Shown here: one piece after another, positions 43,011-51,017 of the stretch
Layout: the number at the start of each line of letters is the position of its first letter
Position numbering within the stretch: the stretch's first letter is position 1
Assembly (NCBI RefSeq): GCF_000379065.1
Contig: NZ_KB900614.1
Location: forward strand, 3,622,892-3,686,891
Direction of reading: 5' to 3'
Length of the DNA: 64,000 nt
Source: Salinispora mooreana
GTDB lineage: Bacteria > Actinomycetota > Actinomycetes > Mycobacteriales > Micromonosporaceae
Program-made: the position numbers and the translations under genes
The notes under the pieces: generated by a model
Told to the model about the DNA's origin: nothing
What the model saw: only the letters and a program-made list of their open reading frames with translations
Database searches by the model: none

Positions 43011-44537
43011 TCAGAGCTGGCCAGGGGGCCCGGCGGCGGGCGGCCCGGCGGCGGGCGGTGGCGGATAGCCGGGCGGAGCGGGGTAGCCGGGCGGTGGCGG
43101 ATAGCCGGGCGGCACCCGATAGCCGGACGGAGCGGGATAGCCGGGCGGTGGCGGATAGCCGGGCGGCACCCGATAACCGGGCGGAGCGGGTGGCGCCAGC
43201 ACGACCGGGATCGGTACCACCGGTTCTTCCGGCGCCGCTACCGCTCGCTGCGACCCGTCCGGAAACCGCAGATGGTAGCGGTGCCCGTCCCATACCCCGG
43301 CGGGAGCGCGCGGATCCCGGCCCACAAAGAACGCCCGGTAGCCGCTGATCAGCTCCAGCAGGTACCGTTCCTCGGCCATGGCCCGCTCCCGCTGCGCCGG
43401 GCGGTCGTCCAACCCACGGCGCATCCCGTCCCGCAGCAGCGCGAGCCGGGTGGCGGCGAACTGGTAACCACGCATCGCCTTACGCCCCTGGTCGCCACCG
43501 ACCCGCTTGGCCCACACCCGGGCGGCGTGCCGCCGGCCGAGACTGCTCAACGTCGCCACCTCCGGCGGAGTAAGCCAACCGGAGCGGACGTAGTCGGGCA
43601 GGATTCGCTCCGTGAGCCGCCCCTCCCAGGATCGCAGCCAGACCGCCAGCCCAACCATGCCGAAGAAGATCGGCACCATGACGCCGATGAGGCCGTAGAG
43701 CTGAATCAACAGCTCCCCGGTGGCCTGGGTCAACGTCGGCAGCAGGTTCCAGGCACCGTGCAACATCATCGCCAGCAGCAGGCCGGCCGCGGGGGCCAGT
43801 ACCCGCACCCGCCGATCGCCGCTACGGGCGGCGATTCCCAGCCCCACCCCGGTCATGGAGGTAAACAGCGGGTGGGCGAACCCGAAGAGCAGGATCCGGA
43901 TGATAAAGATCGAAATTACCTGCTGCGTGCCGGTCGCCGGACCGTACTCCTCCACACCCGTCCGATATCCGAGCCCGCCGAGGTAGAGGATGTTCTCCAC
44001 CATCGCGAAACCGATCGCGGAAAGCCCGCAGTAGACCAGGGCATCGGTGATTCCGGAGATCTCCCGACGCCGGAAGATCAACAACAGGATCGGCCCCAGC
44101 GCCTTGGTCAGCTCCTCGATGAAGGGCGCGACCAACACCGCCGTGAGCGCGGTTGACAGACCCGCTGCCTCGAACCGGCCCGCAGCGAAGGTGTTTACCA
44201 CCAGCGACACCGCGGTGGCCACGAACGCGCCCCAGGCGAAGCAGAAGACCAGATAGCGCAATGGCTCCGGCTCGTACCGGTCGAGCCAGAGGAAGCAGGC
44301 GACCAACACCGGGACCGGAAGAACCGCCACGATCACACCGATCAGCAACGCCTCCGCGCCGAGGCTGTCACCAAGGGACCAGAGCATGAACACGGCGCAG
44401 GCCGCGATCAGCAGGATCACCCCGGCCAGAACGAGGTAGCGAAGCCAGTTTCGGCGGCGGAACGGCATCTGCGGAGCGGCCGTCGGTGCGGCGGTGATCG
44501 GCGACGGCGGGGGCGCGCCGGGCGGGGTGTCGGCCAT
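43011..44537 (-). CDS. PrsW-family intramembrane metalloprotease homologue with Pro/Gly/Tyr tail
   Basis: A 508-residue protein with a Pro-rich start, then about eight helices with the PrsW/CAAX-protease motifs FIEELTKAL (EExxK), FAMVENILYL, FGFAHPLFTSMTG and MMLHGAWNLL. The metal-binding Glu/His set is therefore complete. A cytoplasmic ~180-residue region follows, ending in repeats of GYPPPPGYPAP and GYRVPPGYP (nt 43040-43190). PrsW in Bacillus cuts an anti-sigma factor; targets here are unknown. The start is ATG 44537; longer readings upstream lack family support. The riboswitch of the next gene is divergent. Confidence 0.88.
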   Translation of the reverse strand: MADTPPGAPPPSPITAAPTAAPQMPFRRRNWLRYLVLAGVILLIAACAVFMLWSLGDSLGAEALLIGVIVAVLPVPVLVACFLWLDRYEPEPLRYLVFCFAWGAFVATAVSLVVNTFAAGRFEAAGLSTALTAVLVAPFIEELTKALGPILLLIFRRREISGITDALVYCGLSAIGFAMVENILYLGGLGYRTGVEEYGPATGTQQVISIFIIRILLFGFAHPLFTSMTGVGLGIAARSGDRRVRVLAPAAGLLLAMMLHGAWNLLPTLTQATGELLIQLYGLIGVMVPIFFGMVGLAVWLRSWEGRLTERILPDYVRSGWLTPPEVATLSSLGRRHAARVWAKRVGGDQGRKAMRGYQFAATRLALLRDGMRRGLDDRPAQRERAMAEERYLLELISGYRAFFVGRDPRAPAGVWDGHRYHLRFPDGSQRAVAAPEEPVVPIPVVLAPPAPPGYRVPPGYPPPPGYPAPSGYRVPPGYPPPPGYPAPPGYPPPPAAGPPAAGPPGQL

Positions 44538-44603
44538 TCCGTCAGCGTAGTCACCACCGACCCGCCCGGCCGGCCACACCGCTGCCCGCTAGACTGACAA
44601 GCA

Positions 44604-44687
44604 GGTCACGAGCGCCAGCGACAAGCCCCGGCTTGCTGGCCGGCAACCCTCGTCGAGGTTCGCGGTGGGGTGCCCCGGGTGATGACC
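44604..44687 (+). ncRNA. SAM-IV-like (S-box superfamily) riboswitch
   Basis: The outer stem is GGTCA (44604-44608) with TGACC (44683-44687). Inside are the S-box core elements CACGAGCGCCAGCG, ACAAGCCCCGGCTTGCTGGC, CGGCAACCCTC and GGTGGGGTGCCCCGGGTGAT. This pattern matches the actinobacterial SAM-IV class (SAM-I/IV family), which binds S-adenosylmethionine and usually turns sulfur/methionine genes off. It lies 80 bases upstream of the ATG of the class V PLP enzyme. The class call is from pattern memory, not a covariance search. Confidence 0.85.
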
Positions 44688-44767
44688 GGGCCTGGCGCGG
44701 CGCGTGCCGGGCAAGCGCGGGCCCCGTCCACCCACCCGGGGTCCCTGACCCCGGAGAAGCCACCCTG

Positions 44768-46012
44768 ATGACCTGCGCCCTCACCCCGTCGCCGACCGTC
44801 ACCGGCCCACTCGACGTACTTGGCGTCCCCGGTCAGATCAACCTGGACTACGCGGCCAGCGCCCCGTGCGCGCAGGCCGCGGCGGACGCCGTGACAGCAC
44901 TGCTGCCCTGGTACGCCAGTGTGCACCGGGGCGCCGGGGCCCTGTCGCAGCACTGCACCCTGGCCTACGAGCAGGCCCGGCAGACGGTCGGCGACTTCTT
45001 CGGCGCCCGCCCCGACGACCACGTCGTCTTCACCCGGAACACGACAGACGCGCTCAACCTACTGGCCCGCGCGCTACCCGCCGGGACCACGGTGGTGACG
45101 TTCGGCGGCGAGCACCATGCCAACCTGCTCCCCTGGCCACGCGGGCCGGTCCGGCTGCCCATACCAGAGCACCCCGCCGGTGCGGTACGCGCGCTCGACG
45201 CCGCCCTCGGCGAGCTGCGCCGCGGCGCCGACCGTGAGCCGCCGGTGCTGGTCGCGGTGACCGGCGCAAGCAATGTGACGGGCGAGCGGTGGCCTCTGGC
45301 CGAGCTGGCGCAGGTGGCCCGGCGGCACCGGGCCCGGATCGCCGTGGACGCGGCGCAACTCGCCCCGCACGCCCCCGTTGACGTCCACGCCCTCGATCTT
45401 GACTACCTGGCTATCTCTGGTCACAAGCTGTACGCGCCGTTCGGCGCGGGAGCGCTGATCGGGCGGGCCGACTGGCTGGACGCGGCTCCGCCGTACCTGG
45501 CCGGTGGTGGCGCGACCAGCCATGTCGGTGTCGCGACCCACGACATCCGGTGGGTTGCCGGGCCGGGCCGGCACGAGGCCGGCACGCCGAACCTGCTCGG
45601 TGCGGTAGCGCTCGCCGCGGTGTGTGACGCCCTCGCCAGCGCCGACCGGGCTGCGCTGCACGACGCCGAGCAGCGGCTGCTGGACCGGCTACGGGCGGGC
45701 CTCGCCGAGTTGCCGGACGCGGTCGAGCTGCATGCCTTCGGAGCGACCGCACCGCGGGTGGGGATCGTCTCGTTCGTGCTGGGTGGCCGGGACTCGGCCA
45801 AGGTCGCCGCCTACCTGGCCCGACAGCACCGGATCGGGGTACGCGACGGGCTGTTCTGCGCCCACCCGTTCGCCCGGCGGTTACTGACCGAGGCGTCCGA
45901 CCGCAGCGGTCGGCGGGACCTGCCGCCGACCGCACTGCGGGCGAGTATCGGGCTGGGTAGCAACCGGGAGCACGTGGACCAACTACTCGCCGCACTCGCC
46001 GCGCTCGAGTGA
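44768..46012 (+). CDS. Class V aminotransferase / cysteine desulfurase-like PLP enzyme under SAM riboswitch control
   Basis: A 414-residue fold-type I PLP enzyme. Start INLDYAASAPC, the phosphate-loop region FTRNTTDALNLLAR, GGEHHANLLPWPR, the Asp that binds the pyridine N in IAVDAAQLAPH and the Schiff-base Lys in YLAISGHKLYAPFGAG. It ends with RASIGLGSNREHVD. It resembles NifS/SufS/Csd-type enzymes, but no clear active Cys loop assigns it to persulfide formation; it may act on another sulfur or amino compound. A SAM-IV-like switch in its leader ties it to methionine/sulfur metabolism. ATG 44768 has GGAGAAG upstream. Confidence 0.85.
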   Translation: MTCALTPSPTVTGPLDVLGVPGQINLDYAASAPCAQAAADAVTALLPWYASVHRGAGALSQHCTLAYEQARQTVGDFFGARPDDHVVFTRNTTDALNLLARALPAGTTVVTFGGEHHANLLPWPRGPVRLPIPEHPAGAVRALDAALGELRRGADREPPVLVAVTGASNVTGERWPLAELAQVARRHRARIAVDAAQLAPHAPVDVHALDLDYLAISGHKLYAPFGAGALIGRADWLDAAPPYLAGGGATSHVGVATHDIRWVAGPGRHEAGTPNLLGAVALAAVCDALASADRAALHDAEQRLLDRLRAGLAELPDAVELHAFGATAPRVGIVSFVLGGRDSAKVAAYLARQHRIGVRDGLFCAHPFARRLLTEASDRSGRRDLPPTALRASIGLGSNREHVDQLLAALAALE

Positions 46013-46074
46013 CCCGCGGTTTCGCGACGGCTCGTCGTGACGGTGGCGGGGACCATGACCGACACCTCGCTGGA

Positions 46075-47319
46075 TCAACCCGCCGCGGGTGGGGGCTCCG
46101 ACTTCCGCTCGGGCTCCTCCGACTCCCGCTCGGGCTCCTCCGACTCCCGCTCGGGCTCCTCCGATTGCACCACGCGCTTGTTCTGCTTCAGGTCGCCGAA
46201 GGCCTCACGGACCAGTCGGTTCGCCTCCTCCTGGGTGATACCGGAGGCGACCAGTAGGTCGCTGGCGACGGTACGCACCTGGGCAACCACCACGCTGCCA
46301 GAGAAACCCACGCCCTCGGTGTACGCCTGCGCGGCCTCACTGACCGCGCGCAGCGACCGCTCGCGGGACCGCTCCGGCTCCTCACCGACGGCGAACTCGT
46401 GCCGGAGCAGCCGCACCGACTCAGCGAGGTGGACCATCGAGGTCGGCATCGGGTCGGGGATCGGCTCCGCGTCCTCGACCAGGGTGATGGAACGCCGGGT
46501 CAGCGTGGTGCTGTTTCGAATCGCCCGTTCGATCGGGTCGGCCGCCTCCGCGTAGTGGGTCAACTCGTCGCGGCGGTGCCAACGTGCGGGGGACAGCGTC
46601 GCGGTCTCCTTCGCACCCTGGATCGCCTCGTCGAACGACGCCACTTCCTCCTTGTGGTCACGGAGCTTGTCCAGCGAGTGTTGCACCTTGTCCCGGTCCC
46701 GTTGTCGCAGCCCTTCAGCGGTCGCAGCGATCTGGTTGGCGAGCAGGTCCAACGCCGGCTGGGCAGCCCGGTTGAGCACCTGTACCGGGTTCAGTGGTAA
46801 CAGCAGCGCGGTCACCAGTAGCGCGGCGCTACCGCCGATCAACGCCTCGAGGAATCGCGGTATCTCCAGGCTGTGCCCGGCCGGGCTGAGCGTGACGATC
46901 AGGACGGCCGTCGCCGCCGCCTGGATCAGGATCGCGACGCTCCCGCCGGCGAAGACGGTCAGGAGAATCGCCGAGGTCACCACGAGACAGAGCTGCCACG
47001 GCCCGGTGCCCAGCAAAAAGATCAAGAGGTCACCGACCGCCACCCCGACCGCCACCCCGATGATCAGCTCCATCGTTCGGCGGAAGCGCTGGCCGACCGA
47101 GACGGCGAGGGTACCGACCGCCGAGATCGGCGCGAAGACGGGCTGCGGGATGCCCAGCAGCTCATGCGCCACCAGCCAGGAGATGCCAGCGGCGAGTCCG
47201 GCCTGCACGGAGAGCACCAGCGTCGCGCGGACCCGGGACACCCGGTCCTGGAGATTCGCCTGACCACGACGGCGCAGCCGCTGCACCGTCGCCGCGAGCC
47301 GGGCGCCGTCGATGTCCAT
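46075..47319 (-). CDS. FUSC/aromatic-acid-exporter-like membrane protein
   Basis: A 414-residue protein. The N-terminal half has about six helices (TLVLSVQAGLAAGISWLV, MELIIGVAVGVAVGDLLIFL, LCLVVTSAILLTVFAGGSVA and others) with GQRFRRTMELIIG. The C-terminal half is a soluble helical region, and the end has a 7-residue repeat EEPERES. The fold fits the FUSC/ArAE exporter group. Substrate unknown. ATG 47319 has GGCGGTGG close upstream. It is divergent from the FAD oxidase gene. Confidence 0.8.
   Translation of the reverse strand: MDIDGARLAATVQRLRRRGQANLQDRVSRVRATLVLSVQAGLAAGISWLVAHELLGIPQPVFAPISAVGTLAVSVGQRFRRTMELIIGVAVGVAVGDLLIFLLGTGPWQLCLVVTSAILLTVFAGGSVAILIQAAATAVLIVTLSPAGHSLEIPRFLEALIGGSAALLVTALLLPLNPVQVLNRAAQPALDLLANQIAATAEGLRQRDRDKVQHSLDKLRDHKEEVASFDEAIQGAKETATLSPARWHRRDELTHYAEAADPIERAIRNSTTLTRRSITLVEDAEPIPDPMPTSMVHLAESVRLLRHEFAVGEEPERSRERSLRAVSEAAQAYTEGVGFSGSVVVAQVRTVASDLLVASGITQEEANRLVREAFGDLKQNKRVVQSEEPERESEEPERESEEPERKSEPPPAAG
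46097..46163. repeat. 21-base tandem repeat encoding EEPERES units
   Basis: Three near-identical copies of TCCGACTCCCGCTCGGGCTCC (minus-strand reading gives Glu-Pro-Glu-Arg-Glu-Ser-Glu) lie at the 3' end of the FUSC gene. Copy number could vary in frame. Confidence 0.8.
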
Positions 47320-47513
47320 TCCACCGCCATCCCGCGACCGAGTCGCTACCCCAGTGAAGGTCGCTCGTCCCAGGCCACGGCGGGTACTACCCACACCACA
47401 CCCGGTCGAATCCTCTCCGCAGCGTTTCCCTACCGCGCGCCCGGATCGGACCGGCAACGGCCGATGCCAGCGGAACGGGAGGAGGCGGGCGTGAGGGCGG
47501 TCTTAGGTCAGAC

Positions 47514-47553
47514 GCGAGGACGGGTCTGAGTCGGGCGCGAGGACGGGTCTGAG
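47514..47553. repeat. 17-base direct repeat upstream of the FAD oxidase
   Basis: GCGAGGACGGGTCTGAG occurs at 47514-47530 and again at 47537-47553, 23 bases apart. It sits 40-80 bases upstream of the ATG at 47596 in the divergent promoter region. It could be a paired regulator site or a chance duplication. Confidence 0.5.
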
Positions 47554-47595
47554 GGCGGGTTTGGGGCCGGGCAGCGCGGGTCGTAGCCTCGGCTC

Positions 47596-48990
47596 ATGGG
47601 TCCCCTCCTCGACGAGCTGCGTGCCGCGCTCGGTGACGACGCGGTGTTGACCGACCCGGACCTGCTCCGGGCGCACCAGCGGGACGAGGCAGATCTCTGC
47701 GCCGCCGGCACACCACTCGTGGTTACCCGCCCTCGGGACACCGCCCAGGTGGCGGCGGTCGTACGCGCTGCGGCGCGGCACCGGGCGCCGGTGGTGCCGC
47801 AGGGCGCCCGGACTGGGCTGGCGGGCGCGGCGAACGCGGTGGATGGCGCCGTCGTGATCAGCACCTCGGCCCTGACCACCATCCTGGAGATCGATCCGGT
47901 CAGCCGAATCGCGGTGGTGCAACCCGGAGTGGTCAACGCGGCCCTCGGCGCCGCCGTCGCCGAGCACGGGCTGTGGTACCCGCCGGACCCCGGCTCCTGG
48001 GAGTCGTCCACCATCGGCGGGAACGTCGCCACCAACGCCGGTGGCATGTGCTGCGTGAAGTACGGCGTGACCACCGAGTACGTGCTCGGCCTCGAGGTGG
48101 TGCTCGCCTCCGGCGAGGTGCTGCGTACCGGACGGCGTACCGCGAAGGGGGTGGCCGGGTACGACCTGACCCGACTCTTCGTCGGCTCCGAGGGCACCCT
48201 CGGTGTGCTCACCGAGGTGACCGTAGCGCTGCGGCCCGCTCCGGCGGAGTCGCTGACCATGGTGGCGGTCTTCCCGAGCACCATCACCGCGGGGGCCGCG
48301 GTGGCGAAGATCGCCGCCGAGGGCCTCTCCCCCAGTCTGCTGGAACTGCTCGACCAGACGCACCTGCGCGCCATCGAGGCGTACCGGCCGATGGGCCTGC
48401 GCCAGGATGCCGCCGCGCTGCTGCTGGCCGCCGTCGACACCGGTGCACGCGCCGCCGACGACCTCGCCGCGCTCACGGCGGTCTGCACAGCGGCCGGCGC
48501 CGACGAGGTGTACGCGGCCACCGACGCAGCCGAGGCAGCAGCGCTGCTACAGGCGCGACGACTGGCGCACCCGGCGATGGAGCGGTTCGCCGCTGACACG
48601 TACCCGGATGGCAACGGCGGCCTGGTCATCGACGACGTGGCGGTGCCGCGCGGATCGCTGGCCGCCATGCTCGACGGGGTGGCGCGGATCGGCACCGAGT
48701 GCGACGTGCCGATCGGTGTGGTGGGGCATGCCGGAGACGGCAACCTGCACCCGAACATCGTGGTTGACCGGGCGGACCCGGTGAGCCTCGACCGGGGACG
48801 ACGAGCGTTCGACGAGATCATGCGGTTGGGGCTCGAACTGGGGGGCACCTGCACCGGAGAACACGGAGTCGGCCTGCTCAAGCGCGACTGGCTGGCCGAG
48901 GAGATCGGTCCGGTCGGGATCCGGGTGCACCAGGCAATCAAGGCGGCGCTGGACCCGACAGGCCTGTTCAATCCGGGCAAGGTGCTCTGA
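47596..48990 (+). CDS. FAD-linked oxidase (GlcD / D-lactate dehydrogenase family)
   Basis: A 464-residue protein of the PCMH/VAO superfamily. The FAD-binding half has VVPQGARTGLAGAANAVDGA, VQPGVVNAALGAAVAEHGLW, STIGGNVATNAGGMCCVKYG and LFVGSEGTLGVLTEVT. The C-terminal half ends with VGHAGDGNLHPNIVVD and GTCTGEHGVGLLKRDWLAEE, containing the metal and substrate His/Glu of the GlcD/LldD2 family. It oxidises a 2-hydroxy acid such as glycolate or D-lactate; the exact substrate is not decided. No partner GlcE/GlcF genes are nearby. ATG 47596 has no evident SD. Confidence 0.9.
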   Translation: MGPLLDELRAALGDDAVLTDPDLLRAHQRDEADLCAAGTPLVVTRPRDTAQVAAVVRAAARHRAPVVPQGARTGLAGAANAVDGAVVISTSALTTILEIDPVSRIAVVQPGVVNAALGAAVAEHGLWYPPDPGSWESSTIGGNVATNAGGMCCVKYGVTTEYVLGLEVVLASGEVLRTGRRTAKGVAGYDLTRLFVGSEGTLGVLTEVTVALRPAPAESLTMVAVFPSTITAGAAVAKIAAEGLSPSLLELLDQTHLRAIEAYRPMGLRQDAAALLLAAVDTGARAADDLAALTAVCTAAGADEVYAATDAAEAAALLQARRLAHPAMERFAADTYPDGNGGLVIDDVAVPRGSLAAMLDGVARIGTECDVPIGVVGHAGDGNLHPNIVVDRADPVSLDRGRRAFDEIMRLGLELGGTCTGEHGVGLLKRDWLAEEIGPVGIRVHQAIKAALDPTGLFNPGKVL

Positions 48991-49018
48991 CCCAACGGGC
49001 CCGTTCAACCCGGTTGGG
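48991..49018. terminator. Hairpin between convergent FAD oxidase and glpD
   Basis: CCCAACGGG pairs with CCCGGTTGGG with one bulge, beginning right after the TGA. Confidence 0.55.
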
Positions 49019-49039
49019 TGCGCTGACCCGGCTCCGTCG

Positions 49040-50851
49040 CTACGGGGAGGGGGCGGCGCTCTCCACCGAATCCCCGTCCCCCCGGTCGGCGGCGAAGCCA
49101 CGGACATCGGGTGCACCGAGCCGGGCCGTGTCGGCCGTCGCGTCATCCGGCATCAGCTGTGAGTTGCGCTCCGCCGCCACCCGCGCCCGGTAGTGCGCCA
49201 CCTCCCGGGCCCGGGCCTCGGCGTTCCAGCCCAACACCGCGCCCATCAGCTCCGCCGTGTGCTCGGCCGACTCCAGGCCACGATGCGCGGTCTCGATGGA
49301 GATCCGGGTCCGCCGGTCCAGCACGTCCTCCAGGTGCAGCGCGCCCTCGGCCCGAGTCGCGTAGGTCACCTCGGCGGCCAGGTACTCCGGGGCACCGGCC
49401 AACGGCGAGCCGAGCAACGGGTCGGCGTCGATCAGGGCCAGCAACTCCAGGGCGAGGCTGCCGTACCGCTCCAGCAGATGCTCGACGACGCCGACCGGCA
49501 CCCCGTGCCGACGGGCCAGGTCCGCCCGGTCCCGCCACATCGCCGCGTACCCGTCGGCACCGAGCAACGGCAGGTCGGCCGTTCGCGACCGACGCGACGC
49601 GCCGAGCCGGTGCGCCGCCCGGTCGACCACGTCCGCGGCCATCACCCGGTACGTCGTGTACTTGCCCCCGGCGACCAGCAGCAGCCCGAGCATCGGCTCG
49701 ATCACCGCGTGTTCCCGAGACAGCTTGGAGGTGGAGTCCGCCTCGCCGGCCAGCAGCGGTCGCAGACCCGCGTACACGCCTTCGATGTCGGCGGTGGTCA
49801 GCGGCCGGTCCAGGACGGTGTTGACCTGGGCCAGCAGGTATTCGATGTCCGGGGCGGAGGCCGCGGGGTGGGAGCGGTCCAGCCGCCAGTCAGTATCGGT
49901 CGTACCGATGATCCAGTGCCCACCCCAGGGGATGACGAAGAGCACGCTGGTGGCGGTCCGCAGGATCAGCCCGGTCTCGCCGGTGATCGCTGATCGGGGC
50001 ACCACCAGGTGCACGCCTTTCGAGGCCCGGACCCGGACCCGGGGGCGTAGGCCGACATCGTCGAGCATTCGGGACATGTCGTCGCTCCACACCCCGGTCG
50101 CCGCGATCACGGTGCGGGCCCGCACCTCGAACTCGGCGTCCGGGGAGCCGGCCGGCGCCTCCAGGTCCCGAACCCGAACCCCGGTCACCTCGCGGGCCTG
50201 CCGGATCAGACCGACGGCGCGGGCGCTGGTGACCACGGTCGCGCCGAGGCTGGCCGCGGTCCGGGCGAGCGTGACCACCAGCCGTGCGTCATCAACCTGG
50301 CCGTCGTGGTAGCGGATCGCTCCGGCCAGCCCCTCCGCCTTCAGGCTCGGGAAGGTCCGGCGGGCCCCCTCTCGGGTCAGGTGCCGGTGCAGCGGCATCC
50401 CCCGGCCTCCGCCGAAGACACCGGCGAACGCGTCGTACGCCGCCACGCCCGCGCCGTAGTAGGAACGGCGCAGAATCCGGGCCGGCAGGTCCCGGAGCCC
50501 GCCGCCGGGCAGCGGCACCAGGAACGGCACTGGGCGGACCAGGTGCGGCGCGAGCCGGGTGGCCAACAGGCCCCGCTCGGTGAGCGCCTCGTGGACCAGG
50601 CCGAACTCAAGCTGTTCGAGGTAGCGCAGGCCGCCGTGGATCAGCTTGCTGGACCGGCTGGACGTGCCGGCCGCGTAGTCGCGCGCCTCGACGAGGGCGA
50701 CCTTCAGGCCACGCGAGGCGGCGTCCAGGGCGGCGCCAGCGCCGGTGACCCCGCCGCCAATGATCAGGACATCGAAGTGCTCGACCGCCAGGCTGCGCAG
50801 GTCGGCGGCGCGCCGTTGCGGAGAGAGCTGGCTGGCCGTCGCTCGGGACAT
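49040..50851 (-). CDS. glpD: Aerobic glycerol-3-phosphate dehydrogenase GlpD
   Basis: About 603 residues. The N-terminal Rossmann FAD site is DVLIIGGGVTGAGAALDAAS, then TSSRSSKLIHGGLRYLEQLE (the GlpD signature). Later segments include VIAATGVWSD, GHWIIGTTDTDW and AGGKYTTYRVMA, with a C-terminal helical cap domain. It oxidises glycerol-3-phosphate to dihydroxyacetone phosphate at the membrane and feeds electrons to the quinone pool. ATG 50851 is used; an in-frame GTG at 50866 sits directly behind GGAGGC and is possible. Much longer readings extend only through antisense of the next gene and are not coding. It is divergent from the membrane-fused protease. Confidence 0.93.
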   Translation of the reverse strand: MSRATASQLSPQRRAADLRSLAVEHFDVLIIGGGVTGAGAALDAASRGLKVALVEARDYAAGTSSRSSKLIHGGLRYLEQLEFGLVHEALTERGLLATRLAPHLVRPVPFLVPLPGGGLRDLPARILRRSYYGAGVAAYDAFAGVFGGGRGMPLHRHLTREGARRTFPSLKAEGLAGAIRYHDGQVDDARLVVTLARTAASLGATVVTSARAVGLIRQAREVTGVRVRDLEAPAGSPDAEFEVRARTVIAATGVWSDDMSRMLDDVGLRPRVRVRASKGVHLVVPRSAITGETGLILRTATSVLFVIPWGGHWIIGTTDTDWRLDRSHPAASAPDIEYLLAQVNTVLDRPLTTADIEGVYAGLRPLLAGEADSTSKLSREHAVIEPMLGLLLVAGGKYTTYRVMAADVVDRAAHRLGASRRSRTADLPLLGADGYAAMWRDRADLARRHGVPVGVVEHLLERYGSLALELLALIDADPLLGSPLAGAPEYLAAEVTYATRAEGALHLEDVLDRRTRISIETAHRGLESAEHTAELMGAVLGWNAEARAREVAHYRARVAAERNSQLMPDDATADTARLGAPDVRGFAADRGDGDSVESAAPSP

Positions 50852-50957
50852 ATTCGGGTCACGCACGCCTCCACGGTAGCCCTCCCCGTCCCGGCCGGCG
50901 CAGCGGCGAATTCCGGGACACTCCGTCCCAGCGCCGGCCCACGGCGGGCTCGACGTC

Positions 50958-51001
50958 GTACGGCGGCGAATCCGAGGACGTACTGCGGCGAATCCGAGGA
51001 C
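50958..51001. repeat. 22-base tandem repeat in the glpD/protease intergenic region
   Basis: GTACGGCGGCGAATCCGAGG+AC and GTACTGCGGCGAATCCGAGG+AC follow directly, with one mismatch. A third, degenerate copy (GCGGCGAATTCCGGGAC) starts near 50912. They end 16 bases before the protease start and could be a regulator-binding array. Confidence 0.55.
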
Positions 51002-51017
51002 AACGTACGGTGTGCCG

